Shown: piece by piece, positions 32,386-41,477 of the stretch
How positions within the stretch are numbered: position 1 is the first letter of the stretch
Layout of the letters: each line of letters opens with the position of its first letter
NCBI RefSeq assembly: GCF_000420465.1
Contig: NZ_ATUZ01000013.1
Coordinates: forward strand, 522,627-586,626
Length of the DNA stretch: 64,000 bases
Source: Desulfovibrio desulfuricans DSM 642
GTDB taxonomy: Bacteria > Desulfobacterota > Desulfovibrionia > Desulfovibrionales > Desulfovibrionaceae
Direction: 5' to 3'
The notes under the pieces: model-generated
Told to the model about the DNA's origin: nothing
Database searches by the model: none
What the model saw: the letters and a program-made list of their open reading frames with translations, nothing else
Position numbers and translations under genes: made by a program

Positions 32386-32922
32386 CTAACGGATATAGAA
32401 ATGCGAGAGCGGTCCCTTAAGGCACATATGGTAGTGCCCAAGCAGGGGATTTGCGTCTTCAACCTGATCGATAATATCGTTATGGATCTGGGTTGCCAGT
32501 TCTACACCGTGCGAGAGCATGGCCACCTGGGCCATTTCCTTAAAGTTTTTTTGCAAGTCCGGCTTGCGCGTGATGATGTCGCACAGCAGGTTGGCATCGT
32601 TGTCGTTGCCTTCAACCACCAGTGTTCCCTCGGGCGAAACATACAGATGCAGGCGGTCTTCGGGCCGGAGGTGGCGTTCTTCAAGCTGACTGTTCAGCAT
32701 GTCCATAAAGGCTTCCTGAAGCGAATCAAGCCGCGCCTCAAGTGCCGTAACAAGCCCTTCGCCATCCTTTGCCAGGCATCTCAAGGCTCTGGCCGATGCT
32801 TCGTCCAGGCCCGAAAGCGGTTGCCCCGCAATCTGCCCGTGCCGTGCATGCGAGGCGGCTTCGGGAGCGCCAGTTTGCATATGGAGCATGGCGCTTATGC
32901 AATTATTATTTTCGTTAGTCAC
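32386..32922 (-). CDS. Hypothetical protein upstream of ssrA
   Basis: 178 residues from a GTG with GGGGGAG just upstream. Mostly helical, acidic, with no TM or signal. Segments such as AFMDMLNSQLEERHLRPEDR and LHLYVSPEGTLVVEGNDNDA suggest an N-terminal helical bundle followed by a small beta region. No family recognised. It ends 48 bp before ssrA, on the same strand, and its stop is next to the ssrA -35. Confidence 0.6.
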   Translation of the reverse strand: MTNENNNCISAMLHMQTGAPEAASHARHGQIAGQPLSGLDEASARALRCLAKDGEGLVTALEARLDSLQEAFMDMLNSQLEERHLRPEDRLHLYVSPEGTLVVEGNDNDANLLCDIITRKPDLQKNFKEMAQVAMLSHGVELATQIHNDIIDQVEDANPLLGHYHMCLKGPLSHFYIR

Positions 32923-33099
32923 ATGCTCCCCCTGTGGCTATGGTCAAATTTGCCTTTCCGTTATCTGCAGAAGGTATAAGCAAGATAAGTGCCAGTTCTC
33001 ATTGCAGGCCTGAAAAAGGGCAAAAAGTTTAGAGAAAGTCAAAAAATTGTCAGAAAGATGCGTAGATACTGGCCGCAGCACGATAATGTCGCGGCAAGT

Positions 33100-33137
33100 A
33101 TGAAAGAAAAATGCCGCATGGTCTAAACCACACGGCA
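33100..33137 (-). terminator. Terminator of recN
   Basis: Hairpin with arms 33112-33121 and 33128-33137 (10 pairs with two wobbles, 6-nt loop) followed on the minus strand by TTTTTC; 15 bp beyond the recN stop. Confidence 0.7.
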
Positions 33138-33151
33138 AATTTTGCAGAGTG

Positions 33152-34756
33152 CTATTTTTCCAGGCTGCGGGCCAGCGCCTCGCCCTGTTCGCCGCCGCCT
33201 GCCATGCGCGCAAGCTCGGCGTGGCGGTCTTCTTTGTTAAGTGGGGAGCAGAGGGTAAAGGTTTCCCCATCGCGCACCATCTTAACAATCTGAAAATGCC
33301 TGCGGGCGCGGGCCGCCAGTTGCGGCCAGTGGGTGATGAGCAGCATCTGGCGCGTTTCGGCCAGTGCGTAGAGCTTTTCGGCCAGCTTGTTCAGGGTCAT
33401 GCCGCCAACGCCGGCATCGACTTCGTCAAATATGAATGTAGCGCCTTCGTCATCCTGCTGCACGCTGGCTAGTGCCAGCAAAAAGCGCGAAAGTTCGCCG
33501 CCCGATGCTATTTTATCCAGCGGTTGCGGGGGTTGGCCGGGGTTGGGGGCCCAAAGGATGCGCCCGCGCTCGTCAGTAACGCCGGGCCAGATTTCCTGCA
33601 CGGCAAAATCCGGCAATACCCGCACCTGATCCGAAAAGCCCAACTGGCGTAGTTCGTTTTCCAGCTTGGTTGCAATGGCTGCTGCTGCCTCACGGCGCGC
33701 CGGGATGATGCGGGCGGTCACGGCGGCAAGCTCTGCGGCAAGAGCTGCCGCTTCCTTGTCCAGCCGGGTGATATCCAGCGCGCATACATCAAGGAAGGAA
33801 AGGTTCTCGGAAATTTCTTCGCGCAGGGAAAGAATCTCCGGCAGGGTTCTGTGCAGCTTGCGCTTTAGTTGCGCAAGGGCAAACAGGCGCTCTTCCAGAT
33901 GATCCATGTCGGGCATTTCATCCAGCCCCGGCAGGGAAGGCGGGCGGCGAAGCCTGCCGCCAAGGTGGGCAAGCTGCTGGCGCAGGGCGGCCACGGCGTC
34001 GGCATCGGCCTGGAGGGATTCGTCCTCCCGGCACATGCGCTGCAAGAGCTTTTCCAACTGGCCCAGCTGGTCGATCACGCCTTCTTGATCATCGCCTTGC
34101 AGCAAAATGAGCGCCTGCTCGTAATTCTCCTGCTGGTGCTCCATGGAACGGGCCAGCGCGCGAATTTCTTCCAGCTTTTCTTCTTCGCCTTCTTCGGGAG
34201 AAACCTTGTCGATCTCCTGCTGCTGCATTTCAAGCAGCTCGCGCCGTTCGCCCAACCCGGCCTGACGCTCAAGCAGGGCAGAGCGCTGGGCCGCATTGGC
34301 CTGAAGGCGCGCAAGCAGGGCGTCCCGCTGGTGCAGAAGCTCGGGGCAGCTTAGGCCGCTTTCCAGCAGCCTGGCCTGAAATGAAGATTGAAGCAGTTTT
34401 TGCTGCGCGTGTTGGCTGGTGTGGGCCACAAGGCGGTTGCGCAGGTCGCGCAGACTGTCTTGTGAGCGCAGCTCATCGTTGATGTACAAGCGGCTGCGGC
34501 CTGTCTCCGCCACAATTTCGCGCCGCAGAACCATGTCCGCATCTTTTGTGCTAAACAGGGCCTCTACCTGTGCGCGCTCAGCACCCGCGCGAACCATATC
34601 CGCCGAAAGCTTGTCGCCAAGCAGAAAGCCCAGCGCTTTAAGGATAAAGCTCTTCCCCGCCCCGGTTTCACCCGTCAGCACGTTCATGCCGGGCGAAAAT
34701 TCCAGTTCCATGTCCTCAATGAGGGCCAGATTGCGAATGCGCAGGTATTCAAGCAT
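33152..34756 (-). CDS. recN: DNA repair protein RecN
   Basis: 534 residues, SMC-like ATPase acting in double-strand break repair with RecA. Walker A GETGAGKSFIL near residue 28, two long coiled-coil arms in the middle (Leu/Glu-rich, about 150-370), then the signature region IASGGELSRFLLALA and Walker B ATFIFDEVDAGVGG and the closing LLITHWPQLAARAR. Slightly shorter coiled coil than in E. coli RecN (553 residues). Immediate neighbours are on the same strand but spaced, so it is probably transcribed alone. Confidence 0.95.
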   Translation of the reverse strand: MLEYLRIRNLALIEDMELEFSPGMNVLTGETGAGKSFILKALGFLLGDKLSADMVRAGAERAQVEALFSTKDADMVLRREIVAETGRSRLYINDELRSQDSLRDLRNRLVAHTSQHAQQKLLQSSFQARLLESGLSCPELLHQRDALLARLQANAAQRSALLERQAGLGERRELLEMQQQEIDKVSPEEGEEEKLEEIRALARSMEHQQENYEQALILLQGDDQEGVIDQLGQLEKLLQRMCREDESLQADADAVAALRQQLAHLGGRLRRPPSLPGLDEMPDMDHLEERLFALAQLKRKLHRTLPEILSLREEISENLSFLDVCALDITRLDKEAAALAAELAAVTARIIPARREAAAAIATKLENELRQLGFSDQVRVLPDFAVQEIWPGVTDERGRILWAPNPGQPPQPLDKIASGGELSRFLLALASVQQDDEGATFIFDEVDAGVGGMTLNKLAEKLYALAETRQMLLITHWPQLAARARRHFQIVKMVRDGETFTLCSPLNKEDRHAELARMAGGGEQGEALARSLEK

Positions 34757-34833
34757 GGCTTTAACGTATCTTTATGGCGGTTTATGTACTTAATGTAAAA
34801 CTTTAACTATCTTGGATGCCCTTACATTTCAAA

Positions 34834-35670
34834 CTATTGGCGAAGCCGCGGATCAAAGATATCCCGCAGGCTTTCACCCAGAAGGTTATAGCCCAATACC
34901 GTTACCAGGATGGCCAAGCCGGGATATACCGACAGCCAGGGCGCGGTTTCAATCACGGCTTTGCCGTCCATGAGCATGTTGCCCCAGCTGGCTGCGGGGG
35001 GCTGCACACCAAGCCCCAGAAAGCTGAGACTTGATTCTACCAGTATGGCCCCGGCAACGCCCAGTGTAGCTGTTATCAGCACGGGCGCAAGGGCATTGGG
35101 CAGTATGTGCCGAAACAGTATGCCCGCTGTGGATGTGCCAGCCAGCCGCGCGGCGTCGACAAATTCACGCTCGCGCAGGGTAAGCGCCTCTGCGCGCACA
35201 AGGCGGGTAACGCCCATCCACGAGGTAAGCCCAATAACCACCATGATATTGGTAAGATTGGGTTCAAGAAAGGCAATCACCGCCAGAATAAGAAAAAATG
35301 ACGGAAAGCAGAGCATGATATCAACCACTCGCATGATGCACTCGTCCACCCAGCGGCGAAAATAGCCGCTCACAAGGCCAAGAACAGTCCCGATGCTGAC
35401 CGATATGCCCACAGCCACAAAGCCTACCCAAAGAGAAACCCTGCCGCCGTAAAGCAGGCGGGAAAAAACATCGCGCCCAAGGCGGTCAGTGCCGAACAGA
35501 AAGCGGGAGGAGGGCGGCTCCAGAATATTGTCCAGATGCAGGGCGTTGGGGTCAAAGGGCGCAATCCATGGGGCAAGGAGCGCGGCCAGCGACATGGCAA
35601 GCACAATAACAAGCCCGAGCGCGAGCATGAGGTTGCGGCCAAGCAGCTTTTTGAGGGCGCGGGGCAGCAT
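34834..35670 (-). CDS. Peptide/nickel-type ABC transporter permease (DppC/OppC-like)
   Basis: 278 residues, six TM helices. The EAA loop contacting the ATPase is visible in GTSTAGILFRHILPNALAPV. OppC_N segment at the N-terminus (LGRNLMLALGLVIVLAMSLA). Pairs with the DppB-like permease encoded immediately upstream (stop/start overlap TGATG). No ATPase or binding-protein gene is present in the window, so the substrate is unknown and partners must be elsewhere. Confidence 0.9.
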   Translation of the reverse strand: MLPRALKKLLGRNLMLALGLVIVLAMSLAALLAPWIAPFDPNALHLDNILEPPSSRFLFGTDRLGRDVFSRLLYGGRVSLWVGFVAVGISVSIGTVLGLVSGYFRRWVDECIMRVVDIMLCFPSFFLILAVIAFLEPNLTNIMVVIGLTSWMGVTRLVRAEALTLREREFVDAARLAGTSTAGILFRHILPNALAPVLITATLGVAGAILVESSLSFLGLGVQPPAASWGNMLMDGKAVIETAPWLSVYPGLAILVTVLGYNLLGESLRDIFDPRLRQ

Positions 35671-36701
35671 CAGGCGTTGTCCTTTGCGTTGCGGATGCGC
35701 GGATCCGCGATTCCGTAGCAGAAATCCGCCAGCAGGTTGCCCACGAGCGTGAGTACAGCCCCAAGAATCAGATTGCCCATGATCATGGTGTAATCGCGCG
35801 CCATAACTGCGCCGTAAAACAGCTGGCCCAGCCCCGGCAGGGCAAAGATGGACTCAATAATGACGCTGCCGCCGATAAGCCCCGGCACCGAAAGGCCCAG
35901 CAGGGTAATGACGGGCAGCAGCGCGTTGCGCAGGGCATGCCGCCAGATAACCGCGCCAGCGCCAAGCCCCTTGGCCCGCGCTGTAAGAATGTAATCCTGC
36001 CGCAGCACCTCAAGCATGCAGGCGCGCATGTAGCGCGACATGCCAGCCAGCCCGCCCACGGTATACACCAGTGTGGGCAGGGCCAGATGCCGCGCCAGAT
36101 CGCAAAACTTGCCCACGGCGCTCAACTGCTCGTAATTCATGGATGTAAGGCCGGAAATGGGCAGCCATTGCAGCTCAATGCCAAAAAACATCATGAGCAG
36201 CAGGGCCAGCCAGAAGGACGGCATGGCAAAACCCAGAAAAACCAGCACGGTAACGGACTTGTCCAGCAGCGAATTCTGCCGGCAGGCGGAAACAATGCCC
36301 ACCGGGATGGCAATGAGCAGGGTGAGCACCAGTGAAATAACGTTCATGCCCACGGTGAGGGGCAGGCGCTCAAGAATTTTGCTCAGCACCGGGCGGGAAT
36401 CGGCAGACATGGAATTGCCGAAATCCAGATGCACGATGCGGGTCAGCCAGTCCCAGTACTGCACATACAGGGGGCGATCCAGCCCATAAAGCACCTCAAG
36501 CCGCTGACGCGCCGCAGCGCCAGCCAGCGGATTGAGCGTGGTTTCCATATCTGTGGGAGAGCCGGGGGCCAGATGGATGACCCAGAAGCTGATGATGGTG
36601 ATGCCCCACAGCACAAGCAGCATCCACAACGTTTTGCGTAAAACGTGCAGTAGCGGGCCGGAAAAACGGCCTTTTGCGGCAGATGCGGGCAGGGTGCTCA
36701 T
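35670..36701 (-). CDS. Peptide/nickel-type ABC transporter permease (DppB/OppB-like)
   Basis: 343 residues. Long first periplasmic loop and six helices of the OppB/DppB kind; EAA loop in [20 protein letters not shown]. Start ATG 36701. It lies 10 bp after the hypothetical gene 36711-37238 and 1 bp overlaps the DppC-like gene, so these genes and the RdgC-like gene form a run of four. Confidence 0.9.
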   Translation of the reverse strand: MSTLPASAAKGRFSGPLLHVLRKTLWMLLVLWGITIISFWVIHLAPGSPTDMETTLNPLAGAAARQRLEVLYGLDRPLYVQYWDWLTRIVHLDFGNSMSADSRPVLSKILERLPLTVGMNVISLVLTLLIAIPVGIVSACRQNSLLDKSVTVLVFLGFAMPSFWLALLLMMFFGIELQWLPISGLTSMNYEQLSAVGKFCDLARHLALPTLVYTVGGLAGMSRYMRACMLEVLRQDYILTARAKGLGAGAVIWRHALRNALLPVITLLGLSVPGLIGGSVIIESIFALPGLGQLFYGAVMARDYTMIMGNLILGAVLTLVGNLLADFCYGIADPRIRNAKDNA

Positions 36702-36710
36702 GAAAAAAGT

Positions 36711-37238
36711 TTACTCCGTGCGGGTCATCCACTGGCGCATGTCGTCCACTTCCTTCTGCCAGGCAGACGAGAGGCGCAGCTTCAGAAAGCGGGCGTACAG
36801 GGCATCCAGCAGACCGGTGCACACTTCCATAAGATAGAACTTTTCCAGCAGCAGGGCGTCCGGGTCGTCATCACTGTCGCCCTTGTCGAGCTTGGGGGTC
36901 TTGAGGCTGTTGAGGCAGAAATCCTCAGCTTTTAGGCTGACCTGAAAGGCAAGCTCTTCTTTTTCAAGGCGCAGCAGGGCGCGGCTGACCTGTTTGCCGT
37001 TGCCAAGGCCAAAGCGGGCTTCGCGGAGAGGGGAGAGCGAGCCAGAAACAGAGGCTGTTTCGCGGGCATCGCCTTCGCCGCCTTCTACCACAATGCGCTG
37101 TTCCATGGAAACGGCAAAGGGCGCGCCGTCTTTGTCAGTGAACGCGCCAGGGGCGGTGTCGCTCTGGTACCAGAGCCAGGTCAGAAATTCCTTGCCGAGA
37201 ATGCTGTCAGTGGATTCGCCAAGATAAGGCATGTTCAT
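36711..37238 (-). CDS. Hypothetical protein paired with RdgC-like gene
   Basis: 175 residues, acidic. No signal or TM. Features: GKEFLTWLWYQSDTAPGAF near the N-terminus and a helical C-terminus (LDALYARFLKLRLSSAWQKE). Directly downstream of the RdgC-like gene (18 bp), so likely its functional partner. Family not recognised; a link with recombination control is an inference from position only. Confidence 0.6.
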   Translation of the reverse strand: MNMPYLGESTDSILGKEFLTWLWYQSDTAPGAFTDKDGAPFAVSMEQRIVVEGGEGDARETASVSGSLSPLREARFGLGNGKQVSRALLRLEKEELAFQVSLKAEDFCLNSLKTPKLDKGDSDDDPDALLLEKFYLMEVCTGLLDALYARFLKLRLSSAWQKEVDDMRQWMTRTE

Positions 37239-37256
37239 AGGGTCTCCGTGCCGTCA

Positions 37257-37880
37257 TCAGGAAAGGGGAGCGAACTGCGTGGGCTCCAGCTTGTCCAGGC
37301 GGATCAGGCTTTCTTCGTCCAGCATGGAGACCGCCAGATTGTAGGGCGTCAGTTGCTCCAGATGCAGCTCGAATGTTTTGAGAAACTCTTCCAGGAAGAG
37401 ATCGATCATCTTGTTCTGGGTGGACGCAAACCAGACTTCGTTTTTGTCTGTGGCCCAGAGCACGTTGAATTCGCCGGGAACAGGCAAAAAACGGGAGCGC
37501 AAGCGCAGCAGCACCTGCTCCTTGAGTTCTTTTTTGCGCTCGCGGGCAATGTAGTTCTTGCCCTGTTCGCCCATGCGTTTTTTTTCTTCCTTGAGGGCAA
37601 GAGCAACGTGTTTTTTGACCACGCCAGCGGGTATGCGCCGCATATCCAGCCGCAGAGAAAACACGAGGTACGCGCCTTTCTGGGGCGGGGCCGTGACCCA
37701 GTCGGTATCGAGCATGTCCTCAAAACAGGTCCATCCCTGGCCCTGCATTTCAGGAATATCGTCAATGTCGCGCATGGCGAACTGTTTCAGTTTGTCCGGT
37801 ATCTGCGGCCAGAGCGTGGCCGGAACAGGATCAAGAATGCGGAACCGTGTAAAGCTGCAAGAGCTGTTGGCAAAGCCCAT
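37257..37880 (-). CDS. rdgC: RdgC-like recombination-associated protein
   Basis: 207 residues from the ATG at 37880 (AAGGAG 5 nt upstream); the frame extends further upstream but that part is not protein-like. Resembles RdgC in its SFTRFRILDPVPATLWPQI start, AYLVFSLRLDMRR strand, the basic helix VKKHVALALKEEKKRMGEQG and FNVLWATDKNEVWFASTQNK. RdgC is a ring-shaped DNA-binding protein that restrains RecA. It is shorter than the E. coli form (about 300 residues), as in other Desulfovibrio-like versions I recall. Assignment moderate. Confidence 0.6.
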   Translation of the reverse strand: MGFANSSCSFTRFRILDPVPATLWPQIPDKLKQFAMRDIDDIPEMQGQGWTCFEDMLDTDWVTAPPQKGAYLVFSLRLDMRRIPAGVVKKHVALALKEEKKRMGEQGKNYIARERKKELKEQVLLRLRSRFLPVPGEFNVLWATDKNEVWFASTQNKMIDLFLEEFLKTFELHLEQLTPYNLAVSMLDEESLIRLDKLEPTQFAPLS

Positions 37881-38455
37881 GGAAACTCCTTGCTGAAAAC
37901 CTGTGTTGGCAGTGTTGTACGTCAGAGCCGCTTCGGGAGCAAGTGCAAGGCTGCCACTGGTTTTGCGCCGTTTAAAAAGCCAATGCTGGCGCAGCAATGA
38001 ATCTGTAGGAAGCGCCGTTCGGCCATATTGGAGTGGTCGATCTGGACGGGATTCATGAGCGGCAATCAGGGGCTTCTTATATAAGGAAAGGATGGAATGG
38101 CTACGGGTAAAAACTGAACTCACGGGTTTGAGTAAATTCGAATCCTCAAAATTCAAGGAACGGCGGGAAAATTCATGGCGGCTTGTTCATTTTACATTGC
38201 TCAGACCTCTGCGCGTGGATGGTTTGGCAGTGATGCCGCCAATGGCATTCTAAGCAGACTTTCGTGCTGGTTTTGAACCCGGGCGCCCACCCAGCATACA
38301 GTATTTATAAATGTCCCATAATGATAATTATGTAAACTTTTGAATATTGGAACCAGCCGTAAGGTCGGTTCAGCCATGTATGCGCCTCCTGCTTGCCCTT
38401 GACGGCATGCCCCACTTCACGCACCATGAGCGCATCTTTCCAAGGAGAAATCATC
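37881..38455. other. Intergenic region between divergent rdgC-like and pseudouridine synthase genes
   Basis: 575 bp with no convincing gene. A weak promoter-like pair TTGAAC (38273-38278) and TACAGT (38297-38302, 18-bp spacing) could drive the pseudouridine synthase gene. A possible second promoter area is the AT-rich stretch around 38300-38350. Confidence 0.4.
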
Positions 38456-39511
38456 GTGCCGCCCAAACATTCCGGCAATGCCGGATCATCCGCCAGAAAC
38501 CGCAGCAAAAACAGTTCGTCCACCAGCTCCCATAAAAAGGAACAGCCTGCGGGAGCGCGCAAGAATCATGCCCCCCGTTCTGATAGCTGGTCTGCCAATG
38601 GGCCAAATGGCCGTTCTGATTCGCGGGCAGATTCACGGTCAGGTACTCAGCCGAACGTCCGTGATGCCCGAGACGGTTTTTCGCAACGCAAACCCGCGCA
38701 GCCCCAGGCAGTCAAATCTGACGCCGATCATTCTGCTCGGCCTGCTCAGCCCGATGCTGACGCCAATGCCGCTGACGGCATACGCCTTAACAAGGCCATA
38801 GCCGCAACGGGTCTTTGCTCGCGCCGTAAGGCAGACGAACTTATTCTTGCCGGGCGCGTTAGTGTTGACGGCAAGCCGGAGCCCAACCCCGGGCGTCAGG
38901 TATTGTCCTTTGAGAGCATTGCCGTGGATGGACGCGTGTTGTCGGCCCCGCAGTCCTATACCTACCTCATGCTCAACAAGCCCGTGCATGTGGTTTGCAC
39001 AGTGAGCGACCCGGAAGGCAGGCCCACCGTGCTGGATTGCCTTGCGCCTGAATACAAGGCGCTCAGGCTGTATCCTGTTGGCAGACTTGACTATTTTTCT
39101 GAGGGATTGCTGCTGCTTACCAATGATGGCCAACTGGCCCAGCGCCTCACCCATCCCCGGCATCACCAGCCCAAGACCTATGAAGTGCTTGTGCGCGGCG
39201 CGGCGCCTGAAGGGGCGCTCAAGACCATGCGGCGCGGCATGCACCTTGCCGAAGGTGAAGATATTATGCCTGTGGATGTGATCGCTCAGCAGGTTGGCGG
39301 CAATACCCTGTTGCAAATGGTGCTGCGCCAGGGGCTGAACCGCCAGATTCGCCGTATGTGCCGCGATCTGGGGCTGACCATTCTGCGCCTGTGTCGCGTT
39401 GCTCAAGGCTCATTGCGCCTTGGGGATCTGGCCAGTGGCAAAGCCCGGCCTCTTACGGATGCCGAGGTTGCCCGCCTGCGTGAAAGCGCTGAACTGTCCG
39501 CCGCGCGGTAG
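38456..39511 (+). CDS. rRNA pseudouridine synthase (RsuA/RluB/RluE/RluF family)
   Basis: 351 residues from GTG 38456 (AAGGAG, 8-nt spacing). The first 100 or so residues are a disordered Ser/Arg/Asp/Pro-rich tail with 'SRADSRSG'-type repeats; then an S4 RNA-binding domain (IRLNKAIAATGLCSRRKADE) and the catalytic domain with the active Asp in GRLDYFSEGLLLLTNDG. It isomerises a uridine in rRNA; which one cannot be told. The long N-terminal tail is unlike typical 250-residue family members. Confidence 0.85.
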   Translation: MPPKHSGNAGSSARNRSKNSSSTSSHKKEQPAGARKNHAPRSDSWSANGPNGRSDSRADSRSGTQPNVRDARDGFSQRKPAQPQAVKSDADHSARPAQPDADANAADGIRLNKAIAATGLCSRRKADELILAGRVSVDGKPEPNPGRQVLSFESIAVDGRVLSAPQSYTYLMLNKPVHVVCTVSDPEGRPTVLDCLAPEYKALRLYPVGRLDYFSEGLLLLTNDGQLAQRLTHPRHHQPKTYEVLVRGAAPEGALKTMRRGMHLAEGEDIMPVDVIAQQVGGNTLLQMVLRQGLNRQIRRMCRDLGLTILRLCRVAQGSLRLGDLASGKARPLTDAEVARLRESAELSAAR

Positions 39512-39670
39512 GCCTTGCTGGCAATATGCCTGGCAGCCAGTACAACCTCTTTGGCAAAACCGTATCTTAGCCAGAATTATTGATAAAAATCGCAGTCGCA
39601 GTGCCGGACATCCGGTCATTGCGGCTGCGCTTTGCTGACTGAACAGCAATCATACCTTTATATTGAACCG

Positions 39671-39704
39671 TAAAAAATTGCCGCGCGCTACGCGCGCTTA
39701 GCAA
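39671..39704 (-). terminator. Terminator of pgm
   Basis: GCGCGC stems (39683-39688 and 39692-39697, 3-nt loop) inside an outer TTGC/GCAA pair (39678-39681, 39701-39704), followed on the minus strand by a T-run (39671-39677 as A on plus). 22 bp beyond the pgm stop. Confidence 0.7.
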
Positions 39705-39725
39705 AGAAAGCTTGCCTTTACTTCA

Positions 39726-41375
39726 TCAGGCATCGCCTTTCAGCAAATGCTCGAGAAAATCTATGGCATCCTTTTGCACGGCTTGCAGATGGTCTTCTCC
39801 CTTGAAGCTTTCCGTATATACTTTGCAGATAGCTTCCGTGCCAGAGGGACGTACGGCAAACCAGCCGTCATCGCTGACCACCTTCACCCCGCCGATGGGG
39901 GCATCATTGCCGGGCGCGCGGGTAAGCACACTAGTAACAGGCGAACCTGCCAGAGTTTTAAGGCTCACACTTTCAGGCGTCAGCGCCGCAAGCTTTGCGC
40001 GCACATTGTCGTCCGCCGGGGCATCCAGCCGCTGATAGGCGGGCGCGCCAAGCCGCTCGGTCAGTCTGGTGTAGAGCTGGTCGGGGGGTGATTGCTCCAC
40101 CGCCATCATTTCAGCCGCCAGCAGGCACATGAGGGGGCCGTCCTTGTCTGTGCTCCAGGGCGTGCCGTCAAAGCACAGGAAGGAAGCGCCTGCGCTTTCC
40201 TCGCAGCCAAAGCCGCAACGCCCATTGAGCAAATAGGGCACAAACCATTTAAAGCCCACAGGCACCTCAACAACCGGGCGGCCAAGGTCCTTCCCTACCC
40301 TGTCGAGCATGGCGCTTGTCACAAGGGTTTTGCCTATGCCGCGCTGCGCGGGCCATTCCCTGCGGGTGCGGAACAGATACCATGCGGCGACGCTCAGAAA
40401 ATGATTGGGGTTCATCAGTTCGTTGCGCGTCACAATGCCGTGGCGGTCGGAATCCGGGTCGCAGGCGAAGCTCAGGTCAAAATGGTCGCGCAGATCCAGC
40501 AGGCGGCTCATGGCATAGGGCGAGGAGCAATCCATGCGGATTTTGCCGTCCTTGTCGCAAGGAACAAAGCGGAATGTCGGATCCACAGCCCTGTTCACCA
40601 CTTCAAGATCAATGCCGTAGGCTTCAGCAATGGGTTCCCACATGGGCAGGCTTGCACCGCCAAGGGGGTCAACGCCGATGCGCAGGCCAGACGAGGCAAT
40701 GGCCTTCATGTCTAGCACCCCTGCCAGATCCTGCACATAACTGCCGATGAAATCGTATTCCTCCACCAGCGAAGAGGCGCGTGCCGCCCGCAGGTGGGTG
40801 AGCTTTACGCCCTTGTTGCCATTTTCGAGGTAGACATTGGCGCATTTTTCAATCTGGCTGGTGACCTCGGCTTCTGCCGGGCCGCCGTGGGGGGGATTGT
40901 ACTTGAAGCCGCCGTCGCGCGGGGGATTGTGCGAAGGCGTGATGACAATGCCATCGGCCAGACCGTTAACGCGGCCCGCATTCCATTTGAGCACGGCATG
41001 GGAGATCGCCGGAGTGGCTGTGTAGGCCCCGCCAGCAGAAATGCGCACATTTACGTTGTTGGCTACCAGCACTTCCAGCGCGGAGCGAAAAGCGGCTTCA
41101 GACAGCGCATGGGTATCGCCGCCAAGAAACAGCGGCCCGTCAATACCCTTGGCGGCGCGGTAGTCGCACACCGCCTGAGTGATGGCGTAGATGTGCTCCT
41201 CGTTAAAGCTGCACAGCACAGATGTGCCCCGATGCCCCGAGGTGCCAAAGGCAACACGCTGGGCTGCAAGCGCCGGATTGGGAAATTCGGTGTAATACGC
41301 GCTCATGAGAGCGGGGATGTTCTCCAGCTTTTCCAGCCCGGGCAGATGCCCGGCATCGCTATGCACAACTGGCAT
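39726..41375 (-). CDS. pgm: Phosphoglucomutase (alpha-D-phosphohexomutase)
   Basis: 549 residues from ATG 41375, chosen for its GGAGG upstream. Interconverts glucose 1- and 6-phosphate. Active-site serine loop ITPSHNPPRDGG, metal loop DPDSDRHG, sugar-binding loop GCEESAG and phosphate-binding RPSGTEAICKVY are all present; substrate start FGTSGHRGTS. The layout is that of E. coli Pgm type. Supplies sugar nucleotides for glycans and could feed the glycosyltransferase upstream. Confidence 0.93.
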   Translation of the reverse strand: MPVVHSDAGHLPGLEKLENIPALMSAYYTEFPNPALAAQRVAFGTSGHRGTSVLCSFNEEHIYAITQAVCDYRAAKGIDGPLFLGGDTHALSEAAFRSALEVLVANNVNVRISAGGAYTATPAISHAVLKWNAGRVNGLADGIVITPSHNPPRDGGFKYNPPHGGPAEAEVTSQIEKCANVYLENGNKGVKLTHLRAARASSLVEEYDFIGSYVQDLAGVLDMKAIASSGLRIGVDPLGGASLPMWEPIAEAYGIDLEVVNRAVDPTFRFVPCDKDGKIRMDCSSPYAMSRLLDLRDHFDLSFACDPDSDRHGIVTRNELMNPNHFLSVAAWYLFRTRREWPAQRGIGKTLVTSAMLDRVGKDLGRPVVEVPVGFKWFVPYLLNGRCGFGCEESAGASFLCFDGTPWSTDKDGPLMCLLAAEMMAVEQSPPDQLYTRLTERLGAPAYQRLDAPADDNVRAKLAALTPESVSLKTLAGSPVTSVLTRAPGNDAPIGGVKVVSDDGWFAVRPSGTEAICKVYTESFKGEDHLQAVQKDAIDFLEHLLKGDA

Positions 41376-41477
41376 TGATATTCCTCCAAAAAGTGGTGCT
41401 CTGCCAACTATATGCCCTATCGCGCATGCCTGCAATGCAGGATGCATCCCTTGATGCATTACCAGGTATTTATGGCG

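Noticed and set aside
32257..32979. 240-codon plus-strand frame crossing the start of ssrA
   Set aside because: It overlaps the tmRNA 5' part and the convincing minus-strand gene at 32386-32922, with no motif.
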